DNA of 64,000 nucleotides from Sphingomonas aurantiaca (GTDB taxonomy: Bacteria; Pseudomonadota; Alphaproteobacteria; Sphingomonadales; Sphingomonadaceae). The translations under genes and the position numbers were made by a program. Under the pieces are notes generated by a model. The model did not search any database. It was not told the DNA's origin and worked only from the letters and a program-made list of their open reading frames with translations. The stretch spans positions 124,001-188,000 of the forward strand of contig NZ_QAOG01000002.1 of NCBI RefSeq assembly GCF_003050705.1. Direction: 5' to 3'. This document shows, in pieces, positions 8,336 through 17,544 of this stretch (its first letter is position 1; every line of letters starts with the position of its first letter).

Positions 8336-10333
8336 TCAGCCCGGCCGGTTCTTCCCCAGATACCACGACAACCGCGCAGCCCCCCGGCTCTTCGCCCGCG
8401 CGGGGTTCATCAGGTCGTACACCACCGCATTCTCCAGCACGCGCTGCACGTAATTGCGCGTCTCCTGGTACGGGATCGCCTCGACCCAATCGACCATGTC
8501 GACCGCCCCCGTGCGCGGATCGCCGTTCGCGCGGAGCCATTTGTTCACGTTGCCGCCGCCCGCATTATATGCCGCCACCGCGAGCGGATAGCTGCCGTAA
8601 TTGGCATAGACGCGCTGGAAATAGCTCGACCCCAGCATGATCGACATGTTTGGATCGGTCGTCAGCGCCGCCTGGTTATACGCCAGCCCGATCTTGCCCG
8701 ACTGCTCGCGCGCAGTCGCGGGCATCAGCTGCATCAGCCCGCGCGCGCCGGCATGGCTGACCGCGGCGCGATCGAACTGGCTTTCCTGCCGCGAGATCGC
8801 GTGGATGATCGTCCAATTGTCCTCATACCCCGCCGGCACGGTGACCATCGGGAAGCCGACCGCGGAATAATCGCTGAGCCCGTTCGCCAGCGCGCTCCGC
8901 CCCACCATCACGCCGAGATCGGGGCGGTTGATGCTCTTCGACAGCTCGGCGGCGAGCAGGTGATCGGTATCGGTCGTCGCGTCGGCGGCAATCTGGCGGA
9001 CGAACGCGGTCTGGTCCTGCCAGTCGCCGATCTGGCCGAGGAACTTCACCGCGCGCACCGTCTCGCGCCGGTCGAACGCGGCGCGTGTCGCCGGATCGAT
9101 CGCCACCGACGCCACCGAGGGCGGCGCGACCAGCGCGCGCCCGGTCCGCTCGTTCGCCAGCTGCCCGTAATATTGATCGCGGTAGCCGGCCGCCTGACCG
9201 TAGAACGCTGCCGCCTGCGGGGCGAGCCCCGCAGCCTCGGCCGCACGCCCCGCCCAGTAATAGCCCTTCGACCGCACCTGCGGCGAGCGCGAGCCGCGCG
9301 CATAGCGATCGAACAGCGTCATCGCATCCGCAGGGCGGCCAAGCTGCTTCATCGCCACGCGTCCGCCTAGCCAGGCGAGATTGGTATATTCGTCGCGCTC
9401 GGCATAGGATTTGGTCGAGACGTCGGCGCCGTAAGGATAGGCGTCGTCGATCTGCCGCGCGATGTCATAGGCGACCTGATACTGGCTGTCGTTCGCCGCG
9501 CCGTTCGCGTTGGTGACGAGCACCTCATACCATTCCGCCGCATTCCCCGGCCGCGTCGTCAGCGACCGCGGCCGCGCCAGCCACGCGCGCGCCGACGGGC
9601 TCGCGCCCGAATTGCGCAACCACTGCGCCCGGTCCGCGACATAGCCCGCGTCGTTGGCATACAAGGTCTGCGTCGAAGCCGAGATGTCCGAGGCATTTGG
9701 CGCATTCGTCCGGAACGCGAGCCGCGCCGCGAACACCGGTCGCCGCGCCGCGCTGGTCCATACCAGTTGCCGCTGCGCCGCTCCGGTCTGGCCCGCCCAC
9801 AGCAGCGCATCCATCCGCGCGTCCTGATCGTCCGGCGTCAGCGCACCGGGGAAGCCCGACACGACCATCGCCTCGTCGGTCGGCGTCAGCCCGCTGCTGC
9901 GCCACGCGGTCCGCACCGCGGCATAGGCCTGGTCTCGCGCGCCCGTCGCCTGCAGAGCCCGCGCATAAGCGACACCGCCCGAGGCCGTTTGCGGCGGATA
10001 GCGGCGGAAGAACGCGGCGACGCTGGCGGGCGACCCGGTGGCGGCCTTGCGCTCCGCCGCACGGCGGTTCGCGGCCTCGTTCGGCCAACCCGGATGCGCC
10101 ATCAGGAAGCCCGCATAGCTGTCGAACGGCAGCGCGTCGGTCTGCTGCAACGCGCGCCACTGCGCGATCGTCGACGCGATTGCGCCGTCGCTTGCCATCG
10201 GCTGCGCATTCGGCCCCATATTGGCAAGTTGTGTGCTGTAGCGATCCAGCGTCTGCTGCCCGCCTCCGGACGCGGCGACCGTCCCCGCCACGACTGCAAG
10301 AAGAAGGCTCGTTTTCAACATCGATGCTACCAT
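8336..10333 (-). CDS. Soluble lytic murein transglycosylase (SLT family)
   Basis: Periplasmic peptidoglycan lytic transglycosylase of the Slt70 type, 665 residues. The N-terminus has a signal peptide (LKTSLLLAVVAGTVAASGGG), so the ATG at 10321 (residue 5) is an equally good start. The middle ~450 residues are an Ala-rich superhelical domain. The C-terminal SLT domain begins near residue 505 with IHAISRQESQFD, where Glu517 is the expected catalytic acid, followed by SHAGARGLMQLMPATA and AVAAYNAGGGNV. It cleaves the MurNAc-GlcNAc bond to give 1,6-anhydro products. It is divergent from dapA across 112 bases. Its stop lies just beyond a palindromic repeat. Confidence 0.95.
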   Translation of the reverse strand: MVASMLKTSLLLAVVAGTVAASGGGQQTLDRYSTQLANMGPNAQPMASDGAIASTIAQWRALQQTDALPFDSYAGFLMAHPGWPNEAANRRAAERKAATGSPASVAAFFRRYPPQTASGGVAYARALQATGARDQAYAAVRTAWRSSGLTPTDEAMVVSGFPGALTPDDQDARMDALLWAGQTGAAQRQLVWTSAARRPVFAARLAFRTNAPNASDISASTQTLYANDAGYVADRAQWLRNSGASPSARAWLARPRSLTTRPGNAAEWYEVLVTNANGAANDSQYQVAYDIARQIDDAYPYGADVSTKSYAERDEYTNLAWLGGRVAMKQLGRPADAMTLFDRYARGSRSPQVRSKGYYWAGRAAEAAGLAPQAAAFYGQAAGYRDQYYGQLANERTGRALVAPPSVASVAIDPATRAAFDRRETVRAVKFLGQIGDWQDQTAFVRQIAADATTDTDHLLAAELSKSINRPDLGVMVGRSALANGLSDYSAVGFPMVTVPAGYEDNWTIIHAISRQESQFDRAAVSHAGARGLMQLMPATAREQSGKIGLAYNQAALTTDPNMSIMLGSSYFQRVYANYGSYPLAVAAYNAGGGNVNKWLRANGDPRTGAVDMVDWVEAIPYQETRNYVQRVLENAVVYDLMNPARAKSRGAARLSWYLGKNRPG

Positions 10334-10445
10334 GTGGACAGCATACGCCTCGAACCCGTATCTGTCCTGAACGAAATCCGGATTCCACCCGGTATTTGGC
10401 GCAACAGGCCAGACTTTTCTTCTCGCAGGGACGCAAGGCTACCGC

Positions 10446-11330
10446 ATGTTTTCAGGATCGATTCCGGCACTCGTCACGCCGTTCGCCGCCGATGGCAGCT
10501 TCGACGAACCCGCCTATCGCGACTTCATCGAGTGGCAGATCGCGGAGGGCTCGTCGGGCCTCGTCGCGTGCGGCACCACCGGCGAGGCGGCGACCTTGTC
10601 GTATGACGAGCATTTTCACGTCGTCCGCGTCTGCGTCGACCAGGCGAAGGGCCGCGTCCCCGTGATCGCCGGCGCGGGCTCGAACGACACGCGCGTCGCC
10701 TCCGCCAATTTGCGCGCCGCCAAGGACGCCGGTGCCGACGCCGCGCTGATGGTCCCGCCTTATTACAACCGGCCGGGGCAGGAGGGCATCTTCCGCCATT
10801 TCGAAGCGCTGGCCGAGACGACGCCGCTGCCGATCATCCTCTACAACGTGCCCGCGCGCACCGTGACCGACATCCAGCCGGCGACACTCGCCCGGATCGT
10901 CACGGCGTTCCCCGACGTGTTTGTCGGCGTGAAGGATGCCAGCGGTGTGCTCGCGCGCGTCTCGCAGCACCGCGCGGCGTGCGGCCTCGACTTCTGCCAG
11001 CTGTCGGGTAACGACGACCTCGCGCTCGCGTTCAACGTGATGGGCGGCACCGGCTGCATCTCGGTGACGGCGAACGTCGCGCCCAGGCTGTGCGCCGAGT
11101 TCCAGGCGGCGTGCCAGTCGGGCGATTTCGTCAAGGCGCTGGCCTATCAGGACACGCTCTATCCGCTCCACGAAGCGCTCTTCACCGACGCCTCGCCGGG
11201 CCCGGTGAAATACGCGATGACGAAGGTCCGCTCAGGCTTCCCCGAAACGCTCCGTCTGCCAATGACGTCTGCGGGTGAGACGTCGCGGGTGGCCATCGAC
11301 ATCGCTTTGAGCCATGCTGGTCTGATCTAA
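10446..11330 (+). CDS. dapA: 4-hydroxy-tetrahydrodipicolinate synthase
   Basis: Cytoplasmic TIM-barrel aldolase that condenses pyruvate with aspartate semialdehyde, the first committed step to lysine and diaminopimelate. At 294 residues it has the usual length. It shows the GTTGEAATLS loop near residue 44, YYNRPGQEG with the catalytic-triad Tyr region, YNVPART, and the Schiff-base lysine in VGVKDASG (Lys163). The ATG at 10446 gives the standard start MFSGSIPALVTPF. smpB lies ~0.6 kb downstream on the same strand, a neighbourhood common in sphingomonads, but here an unrelated small gene sits between them. Confidence 0.98.
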   Translation: MFSGSIPALVTPFAADGSFDEPAYRDFIEWQIAEGSSGLVACGTTGEAATLSYDEHFHVVRVCVDQAKGRVPVIAGAGSNDTRVASANLRAAKDAGADAALMVPPYYNRPGQEGIFRHFEALAETTPLPIILYNVPARTVTDIQPATLARIVTAFPDVFVGVKDASGVLARVSQHRAACGLDFCQLSGNDDLALAFNVMGGTGCISVTANVAPRLCAEFQAACQSGDFVKALAYQDTLYPLHEALFTDASPGPVKYAMTKVRSGFPETLRLPMTSAGETSRVAIDIALSHAGLI

Positions 11331-11349
11331 GTTCCAGAAAGGAGCTGTA

Positions 11350-11844
11350 TTGGCGAAGTATCTCGAAAAGGCGAACAACGAAACATTGTCCTTTTGCCAG
11401 TGCGAACGCGGGCTTGCATCAATTCCGGGCCAGTTGGATTGTCCTTGGTGTGGCTGCGGGTATCTGATCGCCTGCACATATTGCAGAAAGGCATTTACCT
11501 ACGCCCGGGTCGTCGAGATCGACTTGAGTTATGTGGAGATTGTCACCGCAGACCGAAAACGCGGGGGTTACGATACGGCGACCGGTGTCGTTCAATCGCA
11601 AGCGGATTGGTTGGCCCATGTAATGAAAGATTTCGAAATAGGCGATCTCGTCGTCTATTTCGACGGCTTCTTCCTGAGGGCGGAAGCCGATAATCTCGAA
11701 CTCGACGGACTTTTCGCAACCCATTCGCTTGCTCGGCTGCCACATCATGACGCGCTGATTGAGCCAGCGGCGCTGCTCGCGACGCTCGGAAACGTGGAGT
11801 ATTGGCTATCGCGCGAGCGGCCCATTTGCGAAATCGATAACTAA
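11350..11844 (+). CDS. Uncharacterised Cys-rich protein (zinc-ribbon-like N-terminus)
   Basis: Not recognised. It encodes 164 residues from a TTG start chosen because AAGGAG lies 7-8 bases upstream; there is no ATG that keeps the N-terminal cysteines. The first ~55 residues contain a dense cysteine array, CQC, CPWCGC and CTYC, suggesting a zinc-binding knuckle. The rest is acidic and globular, with [14 protein letters not shown] and a C-terminal helix-like segment. Base composition is visibly less GC-rich than its neighbours, which hints at acquisition. It sits between dapA and smpB, 19 bases after dapA, and may be read from the dapA promoter. Function is unknown. Confidence 0.7.
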   Translation: MAKYLEKANNETLSFCQCERGLASIPGQLDCPWCGCGYLIACTYCRKAFTYARVVEIDLSYVEIVTADRKRGGYDTATGVVQSQADWLAHVMKDFEIGDLVVYFDGFFLRAEADNLELDGLFATHSLARLPHHDALIEPAALLATLGNVEYWLSRERPICEIDN

Positions 11845-11908
11845 TAGGCTGATCCGCGCCCCGCCACCGCTTCCCCTAAGCCCCGCGACCTCCTACATCG
11901 CGCGTCCC

Positions 11909-12391
11909 ATGGCACGTCCCAAACCCCCCACCTTCGAGAAGACCAAGATCGTCGCCGAGAACCGGCGCGCGCGGTATGATTATTATATCGAGCAGGTGTT
12001 CGAGGCGGGCATCGCGCTGACCGGCACCGAGGTGAAGGCGTTGCGCGGCGGTGAAGGCTCGATCGCCGAGGCCTATGCCGAGGTGAAGGGCAAGAATGTC
12101 GTCCTGGTGAACTCGAACATCCCCGAATTCAGCCACGGCAACCGCTTCAACCACGAGCCCAAGCGGCCGCGCAAGCTGCTGCTGCACGAGCGCGAGATCA
12201 ACAAGATGTTCGGCGCGGTCGCGCGTCAGGGCATGACGCTCGTGCCGCTGATGATCTACTTCAATTCGAAGGGCCGCGCGAAGATCGAACTGGCGCTCGC
12301 CAAGGGCAAGCAGAACCACGACAAGCGCGATTCGGTGAAGGAACAGGACTGGAAGCGCGAGCAGGGCCGGATCATGCGGGATCGCGGATAG
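11909..12391 (+). CDS. smpB: SsrA-binding protein SmpB
   Basis: RNA-binding partner of tmRNA in trans-translation, which frees stalled ribosomes. The product has 160 residues with the complete OB-fold core: [39 protein letters not shown], and [21 protein letters not shown]. The C-terminal basic tail ([20 protein letters not shown]) is the part that inserts in the mRNA channel. The ATG at 11909 gives the usual MARPKPP-like start. The DUF2062 gene begins three bases after the stop. Confidence 0.98.
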   Translation: MARPKPPTFEKTKIVAENRRARYDYYIEQVFEAGIALTGTEVKALRGGEGSIAEAYAEVKGKNVVLVNSNIPEFSHGNRFNHEPKRPRKLLLHEREINKMFGAVARQGMTLVPLMIYFNSKGRAKIELALAKGKQNHDKRDSVKEQDWKREQGRIMRDRG

Positions 12392-12394
12392 CCT

Positions 12395-12964
12395 GTGTCC
12401 AAGGCGCCGGGCAGCATATTCTCGCGTCTCGCGGCGTGGTCGCATCGCAATCTGCCCACGCGCGAATCGATGGAGAAGAACCGTCTTCTCCGCCCCGTCG
12501 CACACCGCGTGCTCGCGCCCGAACTCTGGCGCTTCACCCGCCGATCGGTGCCACGCGGCGTCGCGCTCGGGATGGTCGCGGGCATCCTGATCCCGGTAGC
12601 GCAGACGCCCGTTGCCGCGGTCTTCGCGCTGCCGTTCCGCGCCAACGTGCCGACCGCGGCGCTGACGACCTTCATCACCAATCCGCTGACCACGCCGCCG
12701 CTATGGATCGCCGCCTATTGGATCGGCTCGTCGCTGCTGCGGCTCGACGAGCATGTCCCCGGCCAGCCCGTCGCCGAGGCCGCCGCGCGGACCGAATGGA
12801 TCCCGTGGCTGATGCAGGCGGGGCCCGCCACCGCGCTGGGCCTGCTGGTCATCACGATCGTCTGTTCGATCGGCGGCTATGCGCTCAGCGCGTTGGGCTG
12901 GCGGCTGTGGATCGCGCGCAAATGGCGGAACCGGCACGATAATCGCGGCGTCAGTGTTTCGTAA
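12395..12964 (+). CDS. DUF2062 domain membrane protein
   Basis: Inner-membrane protein of unknown function, 189 residues, with a GTG start 3 bases after smpB, consistent with co-transcription. The DUF2062 signature is RSVPRGVALGMVAGILIPVAQ, followed by FALPFRANVPTAALTTFITN and PLTTPPLWIAAYWIGS. There are three to four hydrophobic segments, the last near residues 135-160 (ATALGLLVITIVCSIGGYAL). smpB-DUF2062 pairs recur in alphaproteobacteria. No enzymatic motif is visible. Confidence 0.88.
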   Translation: MSKAPGSIFSRLAAWSHRNLPTRESMEKNRLLRPVAHRVLAPELWRFTRRSVPRGVALGMVAGILIPVAQTPVAAVFALPFRANVPTAALTTFITNPLTTPPLWIAAYWIGSSLLRLDEHVPGQPVAEAAARTEWIPWLMQAGPATALGLLVITIVCSIGGYALSALGWRLWIARKWRNRHDNRGVSVS

Positions 12965-13048
12965 CATTTGACACCGGTTGGAATTGACGGACCGTCTTAT
13001 CGGCGTAAAACACGCAGCATCCAGACGATCTTTTCTCCGAGGTTCTTG

Positions 13049-15112
13049 ATGCGCAAGTCGATTGTTACCGTGATCCTGCTCGCGTCCGCCGCATCGGCGA
13101 TCGCGCAAACCGCCCCGCGTACCGCGACCCCGTCGTCCTCCACGCCTGCGCCGGCGACCACGAACGCGAACAAGCCGCAGATCGGCGATTTCGGGTTCGA
13201 CATGGCGGGCCGCGATACCAGCGTGACGCCTGGCACGGACTTTTTCGACTATACCAATGGCGGTTGGGTGAAGACCACGCCGATCCCCGCCGATCGCTCG
13301 TCCTACGGCATGTTCCACGTCCTCCAGGACCTGTCGCTCGCGCGCACCCGCACGATCCTCGATGCCGCCGCCACCAAGCCCGGCGACAAGGTCGGCGATT
13401 TCTACACCAGCTTCATGGACGAGGCGGGCGCCAACGCGAAGGGCGCCGCACCCGTCAAGCCGATGCTCGCCGCATTGCGCGCCACCAAGGACAAGACCGC
13501 GCTCGTCACCGAGATCGCCAGGCTCCAGCGCCAGGGCGTCGGCGGCCTCGTCGGTGTCGGCGTGCAGCAGGACGACAAGGACCCGACCACCTATGTCGTC
13601 GGGCTCGGTCAGAGTGGCCTCGGGCTCCCCGATCGCGATTATTACCTCAAGGACGACGCGAAGCTCGCCACCATCCGCACGGCATACCAGGCGTATCTCA
13701 CGCGGATGCTGACGCTGGCGGGCGAGCCCAATGCCGCCGCGCGCGCCGCCGCCGTGTTCAACATGGAGAAGGGCCTCGCCACCGCGCACTGGACTCGGAT
13801 CGAGAGCCGCGACGCGGACAAGACCTACAACAAATGGACCGCCGCCGACTTCGCGGCAAAGGCGCCGGGCTTCCCCTGGGCGCAGTACATGACCGCGATG
13901 GGCGTCTCGGGTCGTCCGTTCTACCTCGTCGCGCAGCCGACCGCGTTCACCGGCGAGGCCAAGGTGTTCGCGGACACGCCGCTCGCCGTGTTGCAGGATT
14001 ATGCGATGCTCAAGGTGCTGCGTGCCTACGCGCCGTATCTCTCGAGCGATTTCGACAAGACCAACTTCGGCTTCTACGGCACCACGCTGTCGGGGACGCC
14101 CGAGCAGCAGGTCCGCTGGAAGCGCGGCGTCTCGACCGTGTCGGGTGCGATGGGCGAGGCGATCGGCCAGCAATACGTCGCCAAATATTTCCCGCCGGCG
14201 TCGAAGGCCGCAGCGGACGATCTCGTCAAGAACGTGATCGCGGCGATGGGCGAGCGTCTCAAGAACCTCGAATGGATGGCGCCCGAAACCAAGACAAAGG
14301 CGCTCGCCAAGCTGGCCGCGTTCACGCCCAAGATCGGCTATCCCGACAAATGGCGCGATTATTCCGCGCTCCAGATCCAGCGCGGCGATCTCGTCGGTAA
14401 CGTGTCGCGCGCCAACGCGTTCGACTATGATCGCGACCTCAAGAAGCTGGGCCAGCCGATCGACCGGGCTGAGTGGTTTATGACGCCGATGACGATCAAC
14501 GCCTATGCCAACCCGACGATGAACGAGGTCGTGTTCCCAGCGGCCATCCTGCAAGCGCCCTTCTTCGATCCCAAGGCAGATCCCGCGGTCAATTACGGCG
14601 GCATCGGCGCGGTGATCGGGCACGAGATCAGCCACCACTTCGACGACCAGGGCCGCAAATACGATCTCAACGGCAAGCTCACAGACTGGTGGACGGCGCA
14701 GGACGTCGCGCGCTTCAAGGTGTTCACCGATGCGCTCGTGAAGCAGTATGACGCGTATGAGCCGCTGCCGGGCCAGCACATCCAGGGCGGCCTGACGCTG
14801 GGCGAGAACATCGCCGATCTGGCAGGTCTCACGGTTGCGTACGACGCGTATCACAAGTCGCTGGGCGGCAAGCCCGCGCCGATCATCGACGGCACGACCG
14901 GCGACCAGCGCTTCTATTACGGCTGGGCGGGCGTCTGGCGCACCAAGTTCCGCGACGCAGCGCTCCAGCAGGCGTTGCTCTCGGATCCGCATTCGCCAGG
15001 CCATCAGCGCGTGCTGACCGTCCGCAACCTCGATCCCTGGTACGCCGCGTTCGGCGCCAAGCCCGGCGAGGCCAGCTACCTCGCCCCCGCCAACCGCGTC
15101 CGCATCTGGTAA
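13049..15112 (+). CDS. M13 family metallopeptidase (neprilysin/PepO-like), first copy
   Basis: Exported zinc endopeptidase, 687 residues. The start at 13049 gives a clean signal peptide (MRKSIVTVILLASAASAIAQ) with GAGG upstream as ribosome binding site. An open frame extends 27 codons further up but lacks a signal. The large helical N-terminal domain begins with DMAGRDTSVTPGTDFFDYTNGGW, the M13_N hallmark. The catalytic domain has NYGGIGAVIGHEISHHFDDQG, with zinc ligands His525 and His529 and catalytic Glu526. ENIADLAG follows, with the third ligand Glu586 and Asp590. The C-terminus has the family NxDPWYAAF and ends RIW. A close paralogue follows directly, in the same orientation, separated only by a repeat. 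Confidence 0.96.
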   Translation: MRKSIVTVILLASAASAIAQTAPRTATPSSSTPAPATTNANKPQIGDFGFDMAGRDTSVTPGTDFFDYTNGGWVKTTPIPADRSSYGMFHVLQDLSLARTRTILDAAATKPGDKVGDFYTSFMDEAGANAKGAAPVKPMLAALRATKDKTALVTEIARLQRQGVGGLVGVGVQQDDKDPTTYVVGLGQSGLGLPDRDYYLKDDAKLATIRTAYQAYLTRMLTLAGEPNAAARAAAVFNMEKGLATAHWTRIESRDADKTYNKWTAADFAAKAPGFPWAQYMTAMGVSGRPFYLVAQPTAFTGEAKVFADTPLAVLQDYAMLKVLRAYAPYLSSDFDKTNFGFYGTTLSGTPEQQVRWKRGVSTVSGAMGEAIGQQYVAKYFPPASKAAADDLVKNVIAAMGERLKNLEWMAPETKTKALAKLAAFTPKIGYPDKWRDYSALQIQRGDLVGNVSRANAFDYDRDLKKLGQPIDRAEWFMTPMTINAYANPTMNEVVFPAAILQAPFFDPKADPAVNYGGIGAVIGHEISHHFDDQGRKYDLNGKLTDWWTAQDVARFKVFTDALVKQYDAYEPLPGQHIQGGLTLGENIADLAGLTVAYDAYHKSLGGKPAPIIDGTTGDQRFYYGWAGVWRTKFRDAALQQALLSDPHSPGHQRVLTVRNLDPWYAAFGAKPGEASYLAPANRVRIW

Positions 15113-15142
15113 CAAGACCCCGCCGCATATCCCGACCACGCA

Positions 15143-15248
15143 CCTCACCCCGGCGAAGGCCGGGGCCCAGTTGGGGGACAGCCGTAACCGCGGACTGCCC
15201 CTCGCGACTGAGACCTCTCCAACTGGACCCCGGCCTTCGCCGGGGAGG
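15143..15248. repeat. Long palindromic repeat between the two M13 genes
   Basis: CCTCACCCCGGCGAAGGCCG, continuing GGGCCCAGTTGGGGGA, pairs with TCTCCAACTGGACCCCGGCC TTCGCCGGGGAGG. This is the same family as at 6230-6334, with CAGTTGGGG in place of CAATTGGG. The variable centre again contains a GTAACCGC-like stretch. Confidence 0.85.
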
Positions 15249-15290
15249 TCGTGTCGGTGGTATGTGCCAACGAAATTCTAGGAGAACCCC

Positions 15291-17345
15291 ATGAAGTCCT
15301 TCCTCGTCGCCGGCCTACTGGCCGCAACCGCCATCACCGGCGTCACCGCCGCCATCTCGCAAACCACCGAGTCCACGCCTGCCCCGGCCGCGACCCCAGC
15401 CTCGACCGGCGCGCAATACGGCACGTTCGGCTTCGACGAGAAGGGCATGGACAAGACCGTCCAGCCCGGTGACGACTTCTACACCTTCGCCAACGGCAAC
15501 TGGTCGAAGGCCAACCCGATCCCCGCCGACAAGTCGAACTACGGCTCGTTCAACCTCCTGTCCGACCTGTCCGAGACGCGCACCCGCGGCATCCTCGACA
15601 CCGCCGCGAAGGACAAGGGCTCGAAGATCGGCCGTGCCTACGCGACCTTCCTCGACACCGGCACGATCGAGGCCAAGGGCCTCGCCCCGATCCGCCCTTG
15701 GCTCGGCAAGATCGCCGCGCTGAAAGACCGCGCCGGCTACCCCGCGCTGCTCGCCGAAGCCGACCGCGCCGGCATTCGCGGCCCGTTCGGCGGCGGCGTC
15801 GGTCAGGACGACAAGCTGCCTGAGCAATATGCGCTCTCGCTCGGCCAGTCCGGCCTCGGCCTCCCCGACCGCGATTATTACCTCTCGGGCGACGCGAAAC
15901 TGGTCGAGGCGCGCACCGCCTACCGCGCGCACATCGCCAAGATGCTGACGCTCGCCGGCGAACCCAATGCCGAGGCGCGCGCTGCTGCGTTGCTGGCGTT
16001 CGAGACCGAGATCGCCAAGGTCAGCTGGACGCGCGTCGACAGCCGCGACGCCACCAAGACCTATAACAAGATGACCGTCGCCGAGCTCGCCAAGCGCGCG
16101 CCCGGCTTCGATTTCGCGGGCTATTTCAAGGGCATCGGCACGCCCGTCGCGACCGTCATCGTCGCGCAGCCCTCAGCGATCACCGGCATTGCCAAGCTCG
16201 TCTCGACCGCGCCGCTCGGCGTGCTCAAGGACCAGCTGATGCTCCGCTCGCTCGACGGCTATGCGGACGTCCTCCCCAAGGCGTTCGATGCCGAACAGTT
16301 CGCGTTCTACGGCACCGTCCTCGGCGGCACGCCCGAGCAGGAAGCCCGCTGGAAGCGCGGCGTGCAGTTCACCTCCGGCGCGCTCGATGACGAGGTCAGC
16401 AAGCTCTACGTCGCACAGTATTTTCCGCCCGAGACGAAGGCCGCGGCCGACAAGCTCGTCAAGAACGTGCTGGCCGCTATGGGTCGCCGGATCGACAAGC
16501 TCGAATGGATGGCGCCCGAGACGAAGGTCAAGGCGCACGCCAAGCTCGCCGCGTTCACGCCCAAGATCGGCTATCCCAGCCAGTGGAAGGATTTCTCGGG
16601 CCTGGAGATCACGAGCGGCGATGCGTTCGGCAACGAATGGCGCGCCAACGAATGGCAGCATCAGGACAATATCGCCAAGCTCGGCAAGCCTTTGCAGCGC
16701 TGGGAATGGGGCATGACGCCGATGACGGTGAACGCCTATGCCAATTTCGGCATGGTCGAGATCGTCTTCCCCGCCGCCATCCTGCAGCCGCCATTCTTCG
16801 ATCCCAAGGCCGACGATGCGGTCAATTACGGCGGCATCGGCGCGGTGATTGGCCACGAGTTGAGCCATCATTTCGACGATCAGGGCTCGAAATACGACGC
16901 CAAGGGCCAGCTCACCGACTGGTGGACGCCCAAGGATATCGCCGGCTTCCAGGCGCTCACCGGCAAGCTCGGCGCGCAATATGACGCGTACGAACCGCTG
17001 CCGGGGATGCACGTGAAGGGTCAGCTGACGATGGGCGAGAACATCGCCGATCTGGCCGGGCTCACGGTCGCGTACGACGCCTATCACACCGCGCTCGGCG
17101 GCAAGGCGGCACCCGTGCTCGACGGCTTCACCGGCGACCAGCGCTTCTATCTCGGCTGGGCGCAGGTCTGGCGTCGCAACTACCGCGAAGCCAATCTTCG
17201 CAACCGCTTGCTGACCGATCCGCACTCACCGTCGCAGCAGCGCGCCTGGGTCGTCCGCAACCTCGACCCCTGGTACGCGGCGTACAAGCCGACCGCGGGG
17301 CAGAAGCTGTACCTGACGCCCGAACAGCGCGTCCGGATCTGGTAA
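15291..17345 (+). CDS. M13 family metallopeptidase, second copy
   Basis: Second exported M13 zinc endopeptidase, 684 residues. It has a signal peptide (MKSFLVAGLLAATAITGVTA) and an AGGAGAA ribosome binding site. Zinc-site residues are intact: IGHELSHHFDDQG with His522, Glu523 and His526, then ENIADLAG with Glu583. It is colinear with the upstream copy over the whole length, sharing for example LGQSGLGLPDRDYYL, MLTLAGEPNA, WKRGV and LEWMAPETK, and ending RVRIW. A tandem duplication followed by divergence explains the pair. Substrates are unknown; in the family these enzymes cut peptides of modest size. Confidence 0.96.
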   Translation: MKSFLVAGLLAATAITGVTAAISQTTESTPAPAATPASTGAQYGTFGFDEKGMDKTVQPGDDFYTFANGNWSKANPIPADKSNYGSFNLLSDLSETRTRGILDTAAKDKGSKIGRAYATFLDTGTIEAKGLAPIRPWLGKIAALKDRAGYPALLAEADRAGIRGPFGGGVGQDDKLPEQYALSLGQSGLGLPDRDYYLSGDAKLVEARTAYRAHIAKMLTLAGEPNAEARAAALLAFETEIAKVSWTRVDSRDATKTYNKMTVAELAKRAPGFDFAGYFKGIGTPVATVIVAQPSAITGIAKLVSTAPLGVLKDQLMLRSLDGYADVLPKAFDAEQFAFYGTVLGGTPEQEARWKRGVQFTSGALDDEVSKLYVAQYFPPETKAAADKLVKNVLAAMGRRIDKLEWMAPETKVKAHAKLAAFTPKIGYPSQWKDFSGLEITSGDAFGNEWRANEWQHQDNIAKLGKPLQRWEWGMTPMTVNAYANFGMVEIVFPAAILQPPFFDPKADDAVNYGGIGAVIGHELSHHFDDQGSKYDAKGQLTDWWTPKDIAGFQALTGKLGAQYDAYEPLPGMHVKGQLTMGENIADLAGLTVAYDAYHTALGGKAAPVLDGFTGDQRFYLGWAQVWRRNYREANLRNRLLTDPHSPSQQRAWVVRNLDPWYAAYKPTAGQKLYLTPEQRVRIW

Positions 17346-17364
17346 GCGGCGCCCTGTGCGGTTG

Positions 17365-17402
17365 GAGGAAGCCCACCAGCATTGCTGCTGGCGGGCTTCC
17401 TC
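17365..17402. terminator. Hairpin after the M13 gene pair
   Basis: GAGGAAGCCCACCAGC and GCTGGCGGGCTTCCTC form a 16-bp stem with one G-T pair and a 6-base loop (ATTGCT), starting 20 bases after the stop. There is no T-run, so the call rests on stem strength and position. The following bases to 17544 hold no gene that I can support. Confidence 0.6.
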
Positions 17403-17544
17403 ATCGCCTAACTATGCGGGGGGACGCACCACCCCAACCACGGGGAGAGGGTAGGGCGTGCCGCCTGCAGTCCGCGCGCCCCACCCCCTAGAAACCCACC
17501 AACGCGCTTGACGCCTCACCCCGCTCCGGCGGAAGACCGTCCCG

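Noticed and set aside
12701-15148. 815-codon minus-strand frame opposite the first M13 peptidase
   Set aside because: The plus strand encodes a complete, motif-verified peptidase with a signal peptide. The opposite frame shows no recognisable motif.
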